From positions 62,001 to 126,000 of the forward strand of contig NZ_FNIQ01000002.1 in assembly GCF_900104025.1 (NCBI RefSeq): DNA of 64,000 bases, in the 5' to 3' direction. The position numbers were made by a program, and so were the translations under genes. The number at the start of each line of letters is the position of its first letter. Position 1 is the stretch's first letter. The notes under the pieces were generated by a model that saw only the letters and a program-made list of their open reading frames with translations, was not told where the DNA came from and searched no databases. Shown here in pieces: positions 33,322-42,546 of the stretch. The DNA comes from Geodermatophilus sp. DSM 45219 (GTDB lineage Bacteria > Actinomycetota > Actinomycetes > Mycobacteriales > Geodermatophilaceae).

Positions 33322-33527
33322 TGCCGATCGTGGTGCGCATCGACGTCGAGCTGGCCAGGCGCAAGATGAGCGTCGGGGAGTTCGCCGAGCGGGTCGGGCT
33401 GACCCCGGCCAACGTGGCGGTGCTGAAGAACGGCCGCGCCAAGGCCGTCCGCTTCAGCACCCTGGAGGCGATGTGCCGGGTGCTGGACTGCCAGCCCGGC
33501 GACCTGCTCGAGTGGGTCGACGGGTGA
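33321..33527 (+). CDS. YozG-like small HTH regulator
   Basis: 68 residues, essentially one Cro/C1-type helix-turn-helix: MSVGEFAERVGLTPANVAVLKNG followed by LEAMCRVLDCQPGDLLEW (quoted in part). That build is typical of YozG. The ATG overlaps the DUF2975 stop by one base, and the stop overlaps the GTG of the FAD enzyme (GTGA), so three genes are coupled. It probably regulates its own operon. Confidence 0.8.
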   Translation: MPIVVRIDVELARRKMSVGEFAERVGLTPANVAVLKNGRAKAVRFSTLEAMCRVLDCQPGDLLEWVDG

Positions 33528-34648
33528 CCGGCGACGCCACCGCGGACGTGCTGGTCGTCGGCGCCGGGCTGGCCGGGTTGCACACGGCCACGGAGCTCGC
33601 CCGGCGCGGCCACGACGTGCTGCTGGCCGAGCGGCGGCCCACGCTCACCGGGGCCATCCGCACCACGGGGATCTTCGTCCGCAAGACCCTCGACGACTTC
33701 CCGCTGCCGCCGGAGTGCCTGGGGCCGCCCATCCGGCGGGTGGTGCTCTACCCGCCGGGGCTGCGCCGCCCGGTCGACCTGGTCAGCGACCGCGACGAGT
33801 ACCGGGTCGGCGACATGGGGCCGCTGTACCTGTCCGCCGCCCGCGCCGCGGCCGACGCCGGCGTGCGGCTCGCGCTGGGCGTCCGCTACGCCGGCCGCCG
33901 GGACGACGGCTGCTGCCTGCTGGAGGGCCGCGACGGGCCGGTGCGCATGCGGGCGCGGTTCCTCGTCGGCGCCGACGGGGCCCGCTCGCGGGTGGCCCGC
34001 GACCTCGGCCTGGACCGCAACCGGCACCTCATCGTCGGCGCCGAGGAGGTCTTCGCCGTCCCCGGCGGCGACGGGCCGCCCACCTTCCACTGCGTGCTCG
34101 ACCCCTCGCTGGCCCCCGGCTACCTCGCCTGGGTCGTCAACGACGGGCGGCACGCGCACGTCGGCGTGGCCGGCTACGCCGACCGCTACCCCGACGGCAT
34201 GCGCCGGGCCCTGGCGCGCTTCGCCGGCTCGGCGCCGGGACTGCCCGGCGGCGACCGCCCGACGGAGGTGGAGCGGCGCGGCGGCCCGATCCCCGTCGGC
34301 GGCCTGCTGCGCCGGATCGGCGGCCCCGGGGGCCTCCTGGTGGGGGACGCGGCCGGTGCGGTCTCCCCGCTCACCGCCGGTGGCCTCGACCCGTGCCTGC
34401 GGTTGTCGCAGCTCGCGGCCGACGTCCTCGACGACGCCCTGCGGGCGGGGGTGCCGGACCCGCTGGCCGGTTACGACGGAGCCGCGCTGCGCGCCCGCTT
34501 CCGCGGGCGGCTCGCGCTGCGCCGGGGACTGGCCCAGGTGCGCACACCCGCCGTCGCGGCGGCGGTGTTCCCCCTGCTGCGGACGCCGGTCGGGCGGGCC
34601 GCGGCCCGCCGGGTCCTCTTCGGCGACCGGTCCTTCCCCGACGGCTGA
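33524..34648 (+). CDS. FAD-dependent oxidoreductase, geranylgeranyl-reductase-like
   Basis: 374 residues. The N-terminal FAD Rossmann motif is VLVVGAGLAGLHTATELARRG. A central ARFLVGADGARSRVARDLGL and the C-terminal GDAAGAVSPLTAGGLDPCLR complete the family pattern of geranylgeranyl reductases and related monooxygenase-like flavoproteins. It may reduce isoprenoid double bonds or oxidise a small molecule. It is translationally coupled to the YozG-like HTH gene, which is an unusual partnership. Confidence 0.75.
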   Translation: MTGDATADVLVVGAGLAGLHTATELARRGHDVLLAERRPTLTGAIRTTGIFVRKTLDDFPLPPECLGPPIRRVVLYPPGLRRPVDLVSDRDEYRVGDMGPLYLSAARAAADAGVRLALGVRYAGRRDDGCCLLEGRDGPVRMRARFLVGADGARSRVARDLGLDRNRHLIVGAEEVFAVPGGDGPPTFHCVLDPSLAPGYLAWVVNDGRHAHVGVAGYADRYPDGMRRALARFAGSAPGLPGGDRPTEVERRGGPIPVGGLLRRIGGPGGLLVGDAAGAVSPLTAGGLDPCLRLSQLAADVLDDALRAGVPDPLAGYDGAALRARFRGRLALRRGLAQVRTPAVAAAVFPLLRTPVGRAAARRVLFGDRSFPDG

Positions 34649-34657
34649 CCGGGTGGG

Positions 34658-35113
34658 TCAGCGCCCGTTGCGGCTGCGGTAGCGGGCGGCGCGCCGGGCC
34701 GCGGCGGCCCGCCGGCGCTCGCTGTCCCGCTGGTCGCGCAGGTGCGCGGCGTGCTCCCGGTGGGCGGTGGCGGTGCCGGCCGGGTAGCCGGCCTTGACCA
34801 CCCGGTTCTCCGTGGTCTCGGGCATGTAGGCCAGCGAGTAGATCAGGCCGAGGAAGACCCCGCCGCCGGCCACGGCGGCGCGCAGCTCCCAGGACGCGGG
34901 CAGGAGGACCATGATCAGCACGATCGGGATCGACATCTGGACCAGCATGCGGGCGATGTGGCGCAGCCCCCAGGTGCCGGTCGTGGTGTCGTGCAGCACC
35001 CAGCCGCGGTGGCGCGCGGGCAGCCCGCCGCCGAGGGCGTACCACAGCCACCGGTGCGGAGCGGGCCGGACGACCGGCTCGGAGGTCGTGCCGGGCTCGT
35101 CGGGCTGTGCCAT
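34658..35113 (-). CDS. DUF5313 family membrane protein
   Basis: 151 residues from the ATG at 35111-35113. The conserved entry HRWLWYALGGGLPARHRGWV and WVLHDTTTGTWGLRHIARML are hallmarks of DUF5313, an actinobacterial family. Two hydrophobic helices (about 58-76 and 81-100) follow, then a basic tail with many Arg. Function is unknown. It converges on the FAD gene with ten bases between stops. A GTG at 35146 is an alternative start. Confidence 0.7.
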   Translation of the reverse strand: MAQPDEPGTTSEPVVRPAPHRWLWYALGGGLPARHRGWVLHDTTTGTWGLRHIARMLVQMSIPIVLIMVLLPASWELRAAVAGGGVFLGLIYSLAYMPETTENRVVKAGYPAGTATAHREHAAHLRDQRDSERRRAAAARRAARYRSRNGR

Positions 35114-35228
35114 GACCGGTGTCCGCTCCCGTCCGGTGGTGTCCACGCCCCGATGGTCCCCGAGGATGATGGGCACGCCAAGCATTGGGGCACCAACTGT
35201 CGCCGATCGCACAGTGTGCCGGTCGCGC

Positions 35229-35741
35229 TCAGCCGTCGCCGGACGCCGCTCCGCCGGTCCGCGGAGCGGCGGACAGCGCCTGCTGCGAGGCGGCGATGAC
35301 CTCGGTGAGCGCGCCGTGCAGGGAGACCAGCTCCTCCACCGGCATGCCCAGGCGCTCCACGATGCCGGCGGGGATCGATTCCGCCCGCGCGCGCAGGGCC
35401 TGGCCCTCCTCGGTCAGGGCCAGCGCCAGGTTGCGCTGGTCCCGCGGATCGCGCTCGCGGCGCAGCAGGCCGGCCGCCTCCAACCGCTTGAGCAGCGGCG
35501 ACAGGGTGCCGGGGTCCAGCTGCAGCAGGCCGGAGAGCTCCTTGACCGACAGCCGGCCGTGCTGCCACAGCGCCAGCATCACCAGGTACTGCGGGTGGGT
35601 CAGCCCCAGCGGCTCGAGCACCGGCCGGTAGACGGCGACCACATTGCGGGCGGCCACCGAGAGGGCGAAGCACACCTGCCGCTCCAGGGCGAGCGCGTCG
35701 CCGGGGTCCAGGGCCGAGGGCGTCGTCCGGCTGGTCGTCAC
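35229..35741 (-). CDS. MarR-family regulator, OhrR-like
   Basis: 170 residues. The winged helix spans about 55-120 and includes LTHPQYLVMLALWQHGRLSV and LDPGTLSPLLKRLEAAGLL. Cys24 (ERQVCFALS) matches the peroxide-sensing cysteine of OhrR. No ohr gene is adjacent. It is transcribed in the same direction as the ole operon, after it. It could sense organic peroxides or lipid oxidation; the Cys supports this but the target is unknown. Confidence 0.85.
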   Translation of the reverse strand: MTTSRTTPSALDPGDALALERQVCFALSVAARNVVAVYRPVLEPLGLTHPQYLVMLALWQHGRLSVKELSGLLQLDPGTLSPLLKRLEAAGLLRRERDPRDQRNLALALTEEGQALRARAESIPAGIVERLGMPVEELVSLHGALTEVIAASQQALSAAPRTGGAASGDG

Positions 35742-35815
35742 CGGCCCAGCCTAGGACCGTGGCCGGCCGGCGGTCGGGGCGCCGACGGCCGGAGCACCCC
35801 TTGCCGGAGGACGCC

Positions 35816-36805
35816 TCAGCGTGCCGCCGGACGCGGGCCCGCGGCGGCGTACCAGGCGGCCAGGCGGGCGAACCCCTCCTCCAGGGCGACGTGCGGGCGC
35901 CAGCCCAGCGCGGCCCGGGTCCGCCGCTGGTCGAACCAGTGCGCGGTCGCCAGCTGCTCGGCCAGGAAGCGGGTGAGCGGGGGGACCGTGCGGCGTCCCG
36001 TCGCCGCCCAGACCCCGTCGACCAGCGCGCCGGCCAGGAACGCCGCCCGGGAGGGCACCCGGCCGCGCGGGCCGCGCACCCCCGCTGCCCGGCACAGCCG
36101 GGTGAGCACCTCGGCGACCGGGCGCGGTTCGCCGTTGGACACGACCAGCGCCTCGCCGTGCACCGGCCCGCAGGCGTCCACCGCGGCGACCAGGGCCGCG
36201 GCGGCGTTGTCGACGTAGGTGGTGTCGACCAGGGCCGCGCCGGACCCGATGACCGGCAGCCGCCCGGCCCGGGCCCGCTCGACGATGCGGGCGACGAGCT
36301 GGGTGTCGCCGGGGCCCCACACCAGGTGCGGGCGGACGGCCAGGACGGCGAGCCCGGCGGAGTCCGCGGCCAGGGCGTCCAGCTCGGCCACCGCCTTGGA
36401 GCGCGAGTAGGGCCCCCGGGCGGACGCCGGGTCGGCCGGTCCGGCACCGACCCCGGTCAGCGCCGTCCCGGCGTGCGCCACCGACGGGGACGAGACGTGC
36501 ACCAGCCGGCCGACGCCCTCGGCCCGGCAGGCGTCGACGACGGTGCGGGTGCCGGTGACGTTGGCCGCGGCGTACTCCGCCCACGGGCCGGTGACGTCGA
36601 CCTTCGCGGCCAGGTGCAGCACGGCGTCCTGGCCGCGGGCGGCGCGCCGCACGACGTCGGGGTCGGCGACGTCCCCCAGCTCCTCGCGGCACGGCAGGCC
36701 GGCGGGACGGCGCTGCAGCACGGTGACCTCGTCGCCCCGTGCGAGCAGCGCCTCGGCCGTGGCCCGGCCGAGCATCCCGCTCGCGCCGGTGACCAGCACC
36801 CTCAC
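35816..36805 (-). CDS. oleD: OleD: NADPH-dependent 2-alkyl-3-ketoacid reductase
   Basis: 329 residues from the GTG at 36803-36805. The extended short-chain dehydrogenase fold has VRVLVTGASGMLGRATAE at the N-terminus and catalytic Tyr133-Lys137 (GPYSRSKAVAE). It is annotated by family as 3-beta-hydroxysteroid dehydrogenase/epimerase. The context (oleA and an oleB-oleC fusion directly upstream, ten bases from the fusion stop) identifies it as OleD. OleD reduces the beta-keto acid made by OleA to a beta-hydroxy acid in long-chain olefin synthesis. Confidence 0.85.
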   Translation of the reverse strand: MRVLVTGASGMLGRATAEALLARGDEVTVLQRRPAGLPCREELGDVADPDVVRRAARGQDAVLHLAAKVDVTGPWAEYAAANVTGTRTVVDACRAEGVGRLVHVSSPSVAHAGTALTGVGAGPADPASARGPYSRSKAVAELDALAADSAGLAVLAVRPHLVWGPGDTQLVARIVERARAGRLPVIGSGAALVDTTYVDNAAAALVAAVDACGPVHGEALVVSNGEPRPVAEVLTRLCRAAGVRGPRGRVPSRAAFLAGALVDGVWAATGRRTVPPLTRFLAEQLATAHWFDQRRTRAALGWRPHVALEEGFARLAAWYAAAGPRPAAR

Positions 36806-36815
36806 GACCGCACCC

Positions 36816-39374
36816 TCACGACCGGCCGGCCAGCACCCGCGCGGCCCGGCGGGCGACCTCCCCGCGGTCCACCTTCGACTGGTGCCGGACGTCCACCGGC
36901 AGCCGGCCGGCGAGGAGCACCGCGGCGACGTCGACGCCGGCGACCGCCCGCACGGCGTCGGCCAGGTCGGTGCCGGCGAGCCGCAGCCGGCCGGCCCGGC
37001 CGGAGCGCGCCGGGTCGGTGCCGTCCGCCACGACGACCACGACGACGACCTGCGTCCCGGCCGGGCCGACGCCGACGGCCGCGGCCGCCGACACCCCGGG
37101 GAGCTGCTCCACGCGCTGCTCGACGCCGACGGGCGTGACCGGTCCGGCGGCGGTGGTGACCACGTGCGGGAGGCGGCCCTCGACCCACAGCCGGCCCTCG
37201 GCGTCCAGGTGCCCGACGTCGCCGGTGCGGTGCCAGCCGGGGTCGCGGGACGTCGTGCGCTCCAGCGCCCACAGCGCGTCGTAGCGGTCCTTGACGTGCG
37301 CGGCCCGCACGCAGACCTCACCCACCACGCCGGCGCGGTCGGTCAGCGGACCGTCGGCGGTGCCGTCCGGGGAGAGCGGGCTGACCCGCACGTCCACGCC
37401 GGGCAGCGGCGGCCCCACGCAGACGCCCTCCCCGTCGCCGGCGGCCTCGATCCCGGCCAGCGACACGTCGGTCACCGGCAGCACCTCGGTCATCCCGTAG
37501 GGGGTGTGCGCGTCGGCGGCCGGCAGGACCTCCCGCAGCGAGCGCAGCAGGGCCGCCGGGACCGGCGCGCCGGCCGACATCAGCAGCCGGATCCGGGCCA
37601 GCGCCGCGCGCTGGTCGCCCGCGAGGTCCGGCGCGGTGGCCGCGACGCGCCGCAGCGCCGCGGGTGAGGCGAAGACGACCGTGGCGTCGACGGCGGCCGC
37701 GGCGTCGGCCAGCGCCGCCGCGGTCAGCGACCCGGGCGCGGTCACGTCGACGTCGGGGACCGCCGACCCGATGCCCAGCGCCGGCCCGAGGATCGCGAAC
37801 GGGGCGAACGCCGCGACCAGCCGGTCGGTGCCGGTGAGGCCGTAGGCGGCCCGCACCAGCTCCAGCTGCGCGGCGGCCTGGCGGTGGGTGTAGACGACGC
37901 CCTTGGCCGGGCCGGTGGCGCCGGAGGTGAACAGCACGGCGCAGTCGGCGTCCACCGGGGGAGCGGCGGGGGCGGGCGCCGTCCGGCCGAGCGTCTCCAG
38001 GTCCTCCAGCGTCGAGGGAGCCCCGAGCGCGCGCAGCGCGGCCGCAGGGACCCGGCCGGCGGCGATCCGGGAGCCGGGCAGGCCCATCAGGCGCGCCGCG
38101 GCCAGCCCCGTCGCGCTGCCGACGACGGCGTCGACCCCGGCGCTGCGCAGCGCCCGCCGCATCCCGGCGAAGCCGAGCCCCTTGTCCGCGACCACGACCA
38201 CCGCACCCGCGCGCCAGACGGCGTAGACCGCGGCGGTGAGGTCGGCCGATGGCTCCACGAGGAGCGCGACGCGGTGTCCCGGGCGGACGCCGGACGACGC
38301 CAGGCCGGCGGCCAGGTCCGCGACCCGCCGGGCCAGCCCGGACCAGGTCACCGTCGCGCCGCCGACCTCCACGACCGCGGGCGTGTCGTCGTCCGACCGC
38401 TCGTCCAGCGCCGACCACAGCCGGCGCCGGGCCCCGCCGGGCGGAGCCGGCCGTGCCGCCGCGGGGTCGTGCCCGGCGTCGAGGTCGGCCACCCACCGCA
38501 CGACGGCGTCGGCGTACTGCGGGGCGTCCTCGGGCAGCAGGTGCGAGGCGCTCTCGTAGCGGTGCAGCCGGGCCCGGGGCAGCCGGCTGCGCAGGTCGGT
38601 CAGGTACCGCTCGCCGAAGACCGGGTCGCGCGGGCCCCACAGCAGCAGCGCCGGGACGTCGAGGGTGCGGATGCCCTCGGCGATCGCCTCCTGCACCGGG
38701 CGGGACGGGTGGCCGGGGGAGAACGGGATGTCGGCGACGAAGTCCCCGACGGCGCGTCGTCGCGCCGCCGACCGGTAGGGGGCGGCGAAGGCGTCCCGGA
38801 CGTCGGCGGGCAGCGCCGGCCGGGACAGCGCCGTCGTCGCCCGGACGAACACCGGGGTGCCGACGGTGACCGCCGAGCGCACACCGGGGGCGTGGGCCAG
38901 CCGGATCAGCGCCGGGCCGAGGTCCCCCTCCGGCATGGCGACGGCGGTGTTGGCCAGGACGACGCCGCGCAGCTGCTCGCGGTGCTCCAGGGCCCAGCCG
39001 AGGGAGATGACCCCGCCCCAGTCGTGGCCGACGGTGACCACCGGGCCGGTGACCCCCAGCGCCGCCGTGAGGTCGCCGAGGTCGGTCACCCGCTGGCGCA
39101 GCGACCGCGGCCCGGGCAGCCGGTCGGAGAAGCCCATGCCGAGGTGGTCGGGGGCGACGACCCGCCAGCCGGGCGGCGCGGCGGCCACCAGCCGGCGCCA
39201 CAGGTAGGACCAGGTCGGGTTGCCGTGGACGCACAGCAGCGTGCCGACCGGGTCGGGGACGCCGTTGTCGAGGACGTGCCAGCAGTGCTCCGCGCCGGTG
39301 TCGTCGGCGACGGTCACCGAGCGGGACCAGGCGGGGTCCAGACCGGGGAGGGCGGCCGGGGAGTCGGGCCTCAC
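36816..39374 (-). CDS. oleBC: OleBC fusion: beta-lactone decarboxylase plus beta-lactone synthetase
   Basis: 852 residues. Residues 1-300 are an alpha/beta hydrolase of the haloalkane dehalogenase type with nucleophile Asp118 (VGHDWGG) and CVHGNPTWSYLWRRL: the OleB domain. Residues about 330-852 are an AMP-forming synthetase with FTSGATGPAKGVVYTHRQ near 500, PYGMTEVLPVTD and the C-terminal HQSKVDRGEV: the OleC domain. OleC closes a beta-lactone from the beta-hydroxy acid and OleB decarboxylates it to a cis-olefin. The domain order B-C matches actinobacterial OleBC fusions. The GTG overlaps the oleA stop (GTGA). Confidence 0.9.
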   Translation of the reverse strand: MRPDSPAALPGLDPAWSRSVTVADDTGAEHCWHVLDNGVPDPVGTLLCVHGNPTWSYLWRRLVAAAPPGWRVVAPDHLGMGFSDRLPGPRSLRQRVTDLGDLTAALGVTGPVVTVGHDWGGVISLGWALEHREQLRGVVLANTAVAMPEGDLGPALIRLAHAPGVRSAVTVGTPVFVRATTALSRPALPADVRDAFAAPYRSAARRRAVGDFVADIPFSPGHPSRPVQEAIAEGIRTLDVPALLLWGPRDPVFGERYLTDLRSRLPRARLHRYESASHLLPEDAPQYADAVVRWVADLDAGHDPAAARPAPPGGARRRLWSALDERSDDDTPAVVEVGGATVTWSGLARRVADLAAGLASSGVRPGHRVALLVEPSADLTAAVYAVWRAGAVVVVADKGLGFAGMRRALRSAGVDAVVGSATGLAAARLMGLPGSRIAAGRVPAAALRALGAPSTLEDLETLGRTAPAPAAPPVDADCAVLFTSGATGPAKGVVYTHRQAAAQLELVRAAYGLTGTDRLVAAFAPFAILGPALGIGSAVPDVDVTAPGSLTAAALADAAAAVDATVVFASPAALRRVAATAPDLAGDQRAALARIRLLMSAGAPVPAALLRSLREVLPAADAHTPYGMTEVLPVTDVSLAGIEAAGDGEGVCVGPPLPGVDVRVSPLSPDGTADGPLTDRAGVVGEVCVRAAHVKDRYDALWALERTTSRDPGWHRTGDVGHLDAEGRLWVEGRLPHVVTTAAGPVTPVGVEQRVEQLPGVSAAAAVGVGPAGTQVVVVVVVADGTDPARSGRAGRLRLAGTDLADAVRAVAGVDVAAVLLAGRLPVDVRHQSKVDRGEVARRAARVLAGRS

Positions 39375-40396
39375 CAGGCGATCTCGAGGCAGGAGGCGTT
39401 CAGGCCCGACCCGATGCCCATGAGCAGCACCCGGTCGCCGTCGACGAGGGAGTCCTGCCGGTCGGCGAGGGTGAAGGGGACCGAGGCCGGGCCCAGGTTG
39501 CCGCGGGTCGGGAAGGTCGTGGGCACCAGCGCGGGGTCGATGGAGAACCGGTCGCACATCGCCTGGGTGTGCACCTTGGAGACCTGGTGGACGATGTAGC
39601 GGTCCATGCCGCCGGCCCAGTCGAAGTCGGCGGCGGCGTCCACCCACAGGTCCGCTGACAGGGCGAGCCCGGCGTCGAGCAGCCCCTTGAGGTCGGTCCG
39701 CATGAGGTCGTTGTCGCCGACGCACAGCTCGTGGTGCTCGCTGCCCGCCCGGCTGGCCGACCCGACGAGGCGGTGCCCCTCGGGGTGCTCGTCGGCGCGG
39801 CCCAGCACCATGGCGGCGGCGCCCGAGCCGAGGGTGAGCGTGGCGAACTGCGCCAGCACGTCCTTGGAGACGGTGCCCGGGCCGTTGAGCCGCTCGATGG
39901 TGCGCTCCTGGACCGGCCGCGAGTCCTCGCCGTTGACGACGAGGGCGTACTCGACCATCCCGGAGTCGATCATGGCGGCGGCCAGCTCCATGCCGTTGAC
40001 GAACCCCAGGCAGGCGTTGGTCACGTCGAAGTTCTGGCAGGAGCGCGGCAGGCCCAGCGCGTGGTGCACCGCGACCGCGGTCGAGGGCTCCAGGTGCTTG
40101 CGGCTCACCGAGGTGTTCACCATCAGCCCGATGGCCGCCGGGTCGACGCCGCTCTCGCTGACGGCCTTGGCGCCGGCCGTCGCGGCGCCGTCGACGAAGG
40201 TGACGCCGTCGGCCCACCAGCGGCGCTCCCGGATGCCCGCGAGGCGCTCGAGCAGACCGGGCCGCAGCCCCACCCGCCGGTAGGTGTCGGCGAGTGCCTC
40301 GTCGAACGCGTCGGAGCTGATCACCTGGGAGGCGTCGGCGGTCTGCACGGCCAGGACGGCCGTGTTGGTGAACCGGTGTGTGGCGTTACCGCTCAT
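39371..40396 (-). CDS. oleA: OleA: thiolase-superfamily acyl-CoA head-to-head condensing enzyme
   Basis: 341 residues. The catalytic triad is Cys129 (FDVTNACLGF), His270 (YIVHQVSK) and Asn300 (TRGNLGPASVP). Glu103 in HLEPSTA marks the OleA-specific glutamate. OleA joins two fatty acyl-CoAs to a 2-alkyl-3-ketoacid in the cytoplasm. It is the first gene of oleA-oleBC-oleD; the upstream 140 bases must hold the promoter. No desaturase or other tailoring gene is attached. Confidence 0.92.
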   Translation of the reverse strand: MSGNATHRFTNTAVLAVQTADASQVISSDAFDEALADTYRRVGLRPGLLERLAGIRERRWWADGVTFVDGAATAGAKAVSESGVDPAAIGLMVNTSVSRKHLEPSTAVAVHHALGLPRSCQNFDVTNACLGFVNGMELAAAMIDSGMVEYALVVNGEDSRPVQERTIERLNGPGTVSKDVLAQFATLTLGSGAAAMVLGRADEHPEGHRLVGSASRAGSEHHELCVGDNDLMRTDLKGLLDAGLALSADLWVDAAADFDWAGGMDRYIVHQVSKVHTQAMCDRFSIDPALVPTTFPTRGNLGPASVPFTLADRQDSLVDGDRVLLMGIGSGLNASCLEIAW

Positions 40397-40537
40397 CTGC
40401 TCGTATCAGTCCTCGATGGGGGAGTCGCTGGTCTGCGGCGGTCGGGTCGGGTCCGGACGTCCGGGAGCCGATACCCGGCCGACGCCCTGTGTACCCGGCG
40501 GGACGGGGGTGCCGGTCGCCACGGCACGGGGGCGCGC

Positions 40538-41008
40538 TCAGGGGCGGGCGCGGTCGATCAGCCGGGAGAGCACGACCTCGCTGCGGGTCTGGTGCACGTT
40601 GGGCTGCTGCCGGAGCCGCTCGATGGCCTCCTCCAGGTGCGGGATGTCGGCGGCCAGGATGTGCACCAGCGCGTCGGCGGAGCCGGTGACGCTCCACGCG
40701 CCGACGACCTCGGGCACCTTCTCCAGGCTGCGGCGCAGCTCCAGCGGGGACGGCGTCCCCTCCCAGTAGACCTCCACGTAGGCCTCGGTCGCCCAGCCGA
40801 GCACCTCGGGGTCGACCAGCGCGGTGAACCCGCGGATCACCCCCTCGGCGAGCAGCCGGTCGACGCGGCGCTTGACCGCCGGCGCCGACAGCCCGACCTC
40901 CGCGCCGACGACCGCGTAGGTGGCCCGCGCGTCGCGGGTCAGGCAGCCGATGATCTGCCGGTCGAGGGAGTCCAGCCGGTCCGCGGTCCTCTGCAACACA
41001 CCGTGCAC
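40538..41008 (-). CDS. Lrp/AsnC-family regulator
   Basis: 156 residues from a GTG at 41006-41008 (GTG at 40999 is equally possible). The N-terminal HTH reads LDSLDRQIIGCLTRDARATY and VGLSAPAVKRRVDRLLAEGVIRGF. A C-terminal RAM ligand-binding domain follows. It is divergent from a class III aminotransferase gene, the standard arrangement for control of ornithine or lysine catabolism. A direct repeat in the shared region is a probable binding site. Effector unknown, probably an amino acid. Confidence 0.9.
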   Translation of the reverse strand: MHGVLQRTADRLDSLDRQIIGCLTRDARATYAVVGAEVGLSAPAVKRRVDRLLAEGVIRGFTALVDPEVLGWATEAYVEVYWEGTPSPLELRRSLEKVPEVVGAWSVTGSADALVHILAADIPHLEEAIERLRQQPNVHQTRSEVVLSRLIDRARP

Positions 41009-41021
41009 CGTAGCCGCACAC

Positions 41022-41053
41022 GCGCAACGGATCGATGGCCGGAGCGCAACGGA
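41022..41053. promoter_or_regulatory. Direct repeat in the lrp/aminotransferase divergent region
   Basis: GCGCAACGGA occurs at 41022-41031 and again at 41044-41053, 22 bases apart (two helical turns), 100-130 bases before the aminotransferase ATG. This spacing fits cooperative binding by an Lrp-type regulator. Confidence 0.5.
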
Positions 41054-41152
41054 GGTGCATTGATCGCGCCTCCCGGCGTCCCTAACCTCTGCCTTACACG
41101 GTCCCGGCCGGCCCGGCCGCGGTCCGAGGTCCGATCCGCGAGGAGGCCCCCC

Positions 41153-42391
41153 ATGGTCACGGCGCAGCGCAGCGAGGGCCGGTTGTCCTCGAGCGGGCAC
41201 ACGGCGCTCACCAGCGCGGTCACCGCCCCCAACTACGCGCCGCTGCCGGTGGTCGTCGCCGAGGCCCGCGGGGCGTGGGTGACCGACGTCGAGGGACGGC
41301 GCTACCTCGACTGCCTGGCCGGGTACTCGGCGCTGAACTTCGGCCACGGGCACCCGGTGCTGCTGCGGGCGGCGCGCGAGCAGCTGGAGCGGGTGACGCT
41401 GACCAGCCGGGCCTTCTACAACGACCGCCTCGGGCCCTTCGCCCGCGACCTGGCCGCCCTCGCCGGGATGGACCAGGTGCTCCCGATGAACACCGGCGCC
41501 GAGGCGGTGGAGACGGCGATCAAGCTCAGCCGGCGCTGGGGCTACCAGGTGAAGGGCGTCCCGGCGGACCGGGCGCAGATCGTGGTCGCGGCGGGCAACT
41601 TCCACGGCCGGACCACCACGATCGTCAGCTTCTCCACCGACGACTCCGCGCGCGAGGGCTTCGGCCCGTTCACGCCGGGCTTCACCGTCGTCCCCTACGG
41701 CGACGCCGAGGCGCTGCGGGCCGCGCTCACCCCGGAGACGGTCGCGGTGCTCATCGAGCCGATCCAGGGCGAGGCCGGCGTCATCGTGCCGCCGCCGGGC
41801 TACCTGGCCGCGGTGCGGCAGGCCTGCACCGACGCCGGGGTGCTGCTCGTCGCCGACGAGGTGCAGTCCGGGCTCGGCCGGACCGGGGCCACCTTCGCCT
41901 GCGAGCTGGAGGGCGTCGTCCCCGACGTGTACCTGCTCGGCAAGGCCCTCGGCGGCGGCATCGTGCCGGTCTCGGCGGTGGTCTCCACCCGCGAGGTGCT
42001 GGGCGTCTTCACCCCCGGCAGCCACGGGTCGACGTTCGGCGGCAACCCGCTGGCGGCCGCGGTCGGGCACGCGGTGGTGGGCCTGCTGGAGACCGGCGAG
42101 TACCAGGAGCGGGCGGCCAAGCTCGGGGTGCACCTGCGGGACCGGCTCGAGGGCCTGGTCGGGCACGGCGTGCAGGCGGTGCGCAGCCGCGGTCTGTGGG
42201 CCGGCGTCGACATCGACCCCGGCCTGATGACCGGACGGGCGGCCTGCGAGGGGCTGGCCGGGCGCGGCGTGCTGGTCAAGGACACGCACGGGTCCACCAT
42301 CCGGCTGGCGCCGCCGCTGGTGATCGAGCCCGAGGACGTCGACCGGGCGGTGGACGCCCTCGCCGCGGTCCTCGCCGGCGGAGGCCGCTGA
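41153..42391 (+). CDS. rocD: Class III aminotransferase, ornithine/lysine aminotransferase type
   Basis: 412 residues from the ATG at 41153 behind AGGAGG. PLP lysine is Lys264 (YLLGKALGGG), with Asp235 in LLVADEVQSGLGRTG. TGAEAVETAIKLSRRWGY and the N-terminal APNYAPLPVVVAEARGAWV are typical of RocD. The enzyme moves a terminal amino group of ornithine, or possibly lysine, to 2-oxoglutarate, giving a semialdehyde. Lrp lies divergent and an aldehyde dehydrogenase follows 155 bases downstream. RocD is the best name, but a lysine or omega-amine substrate is possible. Confidence 0.8.
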   Translation: MVTAQRSEGRLSSSGHTALTSAVTAPNYAPLPVVVAEARGAWVTDVEGRRYLDCLAGYSALNFGHGHPVLLRAAREQLERVTLTSRAFYNDRLGPFARDLAALAGMDQVLPMNTGAEAVETAIKLSRRWGYQVKGVPADRAQIVVAAGNFHGRTTTIVSFSTDDSAREGFGPFTPGFTVVPYGDAEALRAALTPETVAVLIEPIQGEAGVIVPPPGYLAAVRQACTDAGVLLVADEVQSGLGRTGATFACELEGVVPDVYLLGKALGGGIVPVSAVVSTREVLGVFTPGSHGSTFGGNPLAAAVGHAVVGLLETGEYQERAAKLGVHLRDRLEGLVGHGVQAVRSRGLWAGVDIDPGLMTGRAACEGLAGRGVLVKDTHGSTIRLAPPLVIEPEDVDRAVDALAAVLAGGGR

Positions 42392-42546
42392 CCCGTCGCC
42401 GGCCGCGACCCCGGTCGAAAGGCGCACCCGAGCCCTCCGGCGGCGTCGTCCCCGGGGTCGCGTTCGGCACCGGTGGCGACGAGGGTGTGTCCGTGGGCTA
42501 CGACCTGCGGTCCCCGGCCGGACACACACCCGCACAGGAGCAGACC

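Noticed and set aside
36816-40217. A single 1,133-residue protein covering the oleBC region and part of oleA
   Set aside because: The extra N-terminal part is an antisense-like low-complexity frame through oleA. The GTG at 39374 overlapping the oleA stop is the real oleBC start.
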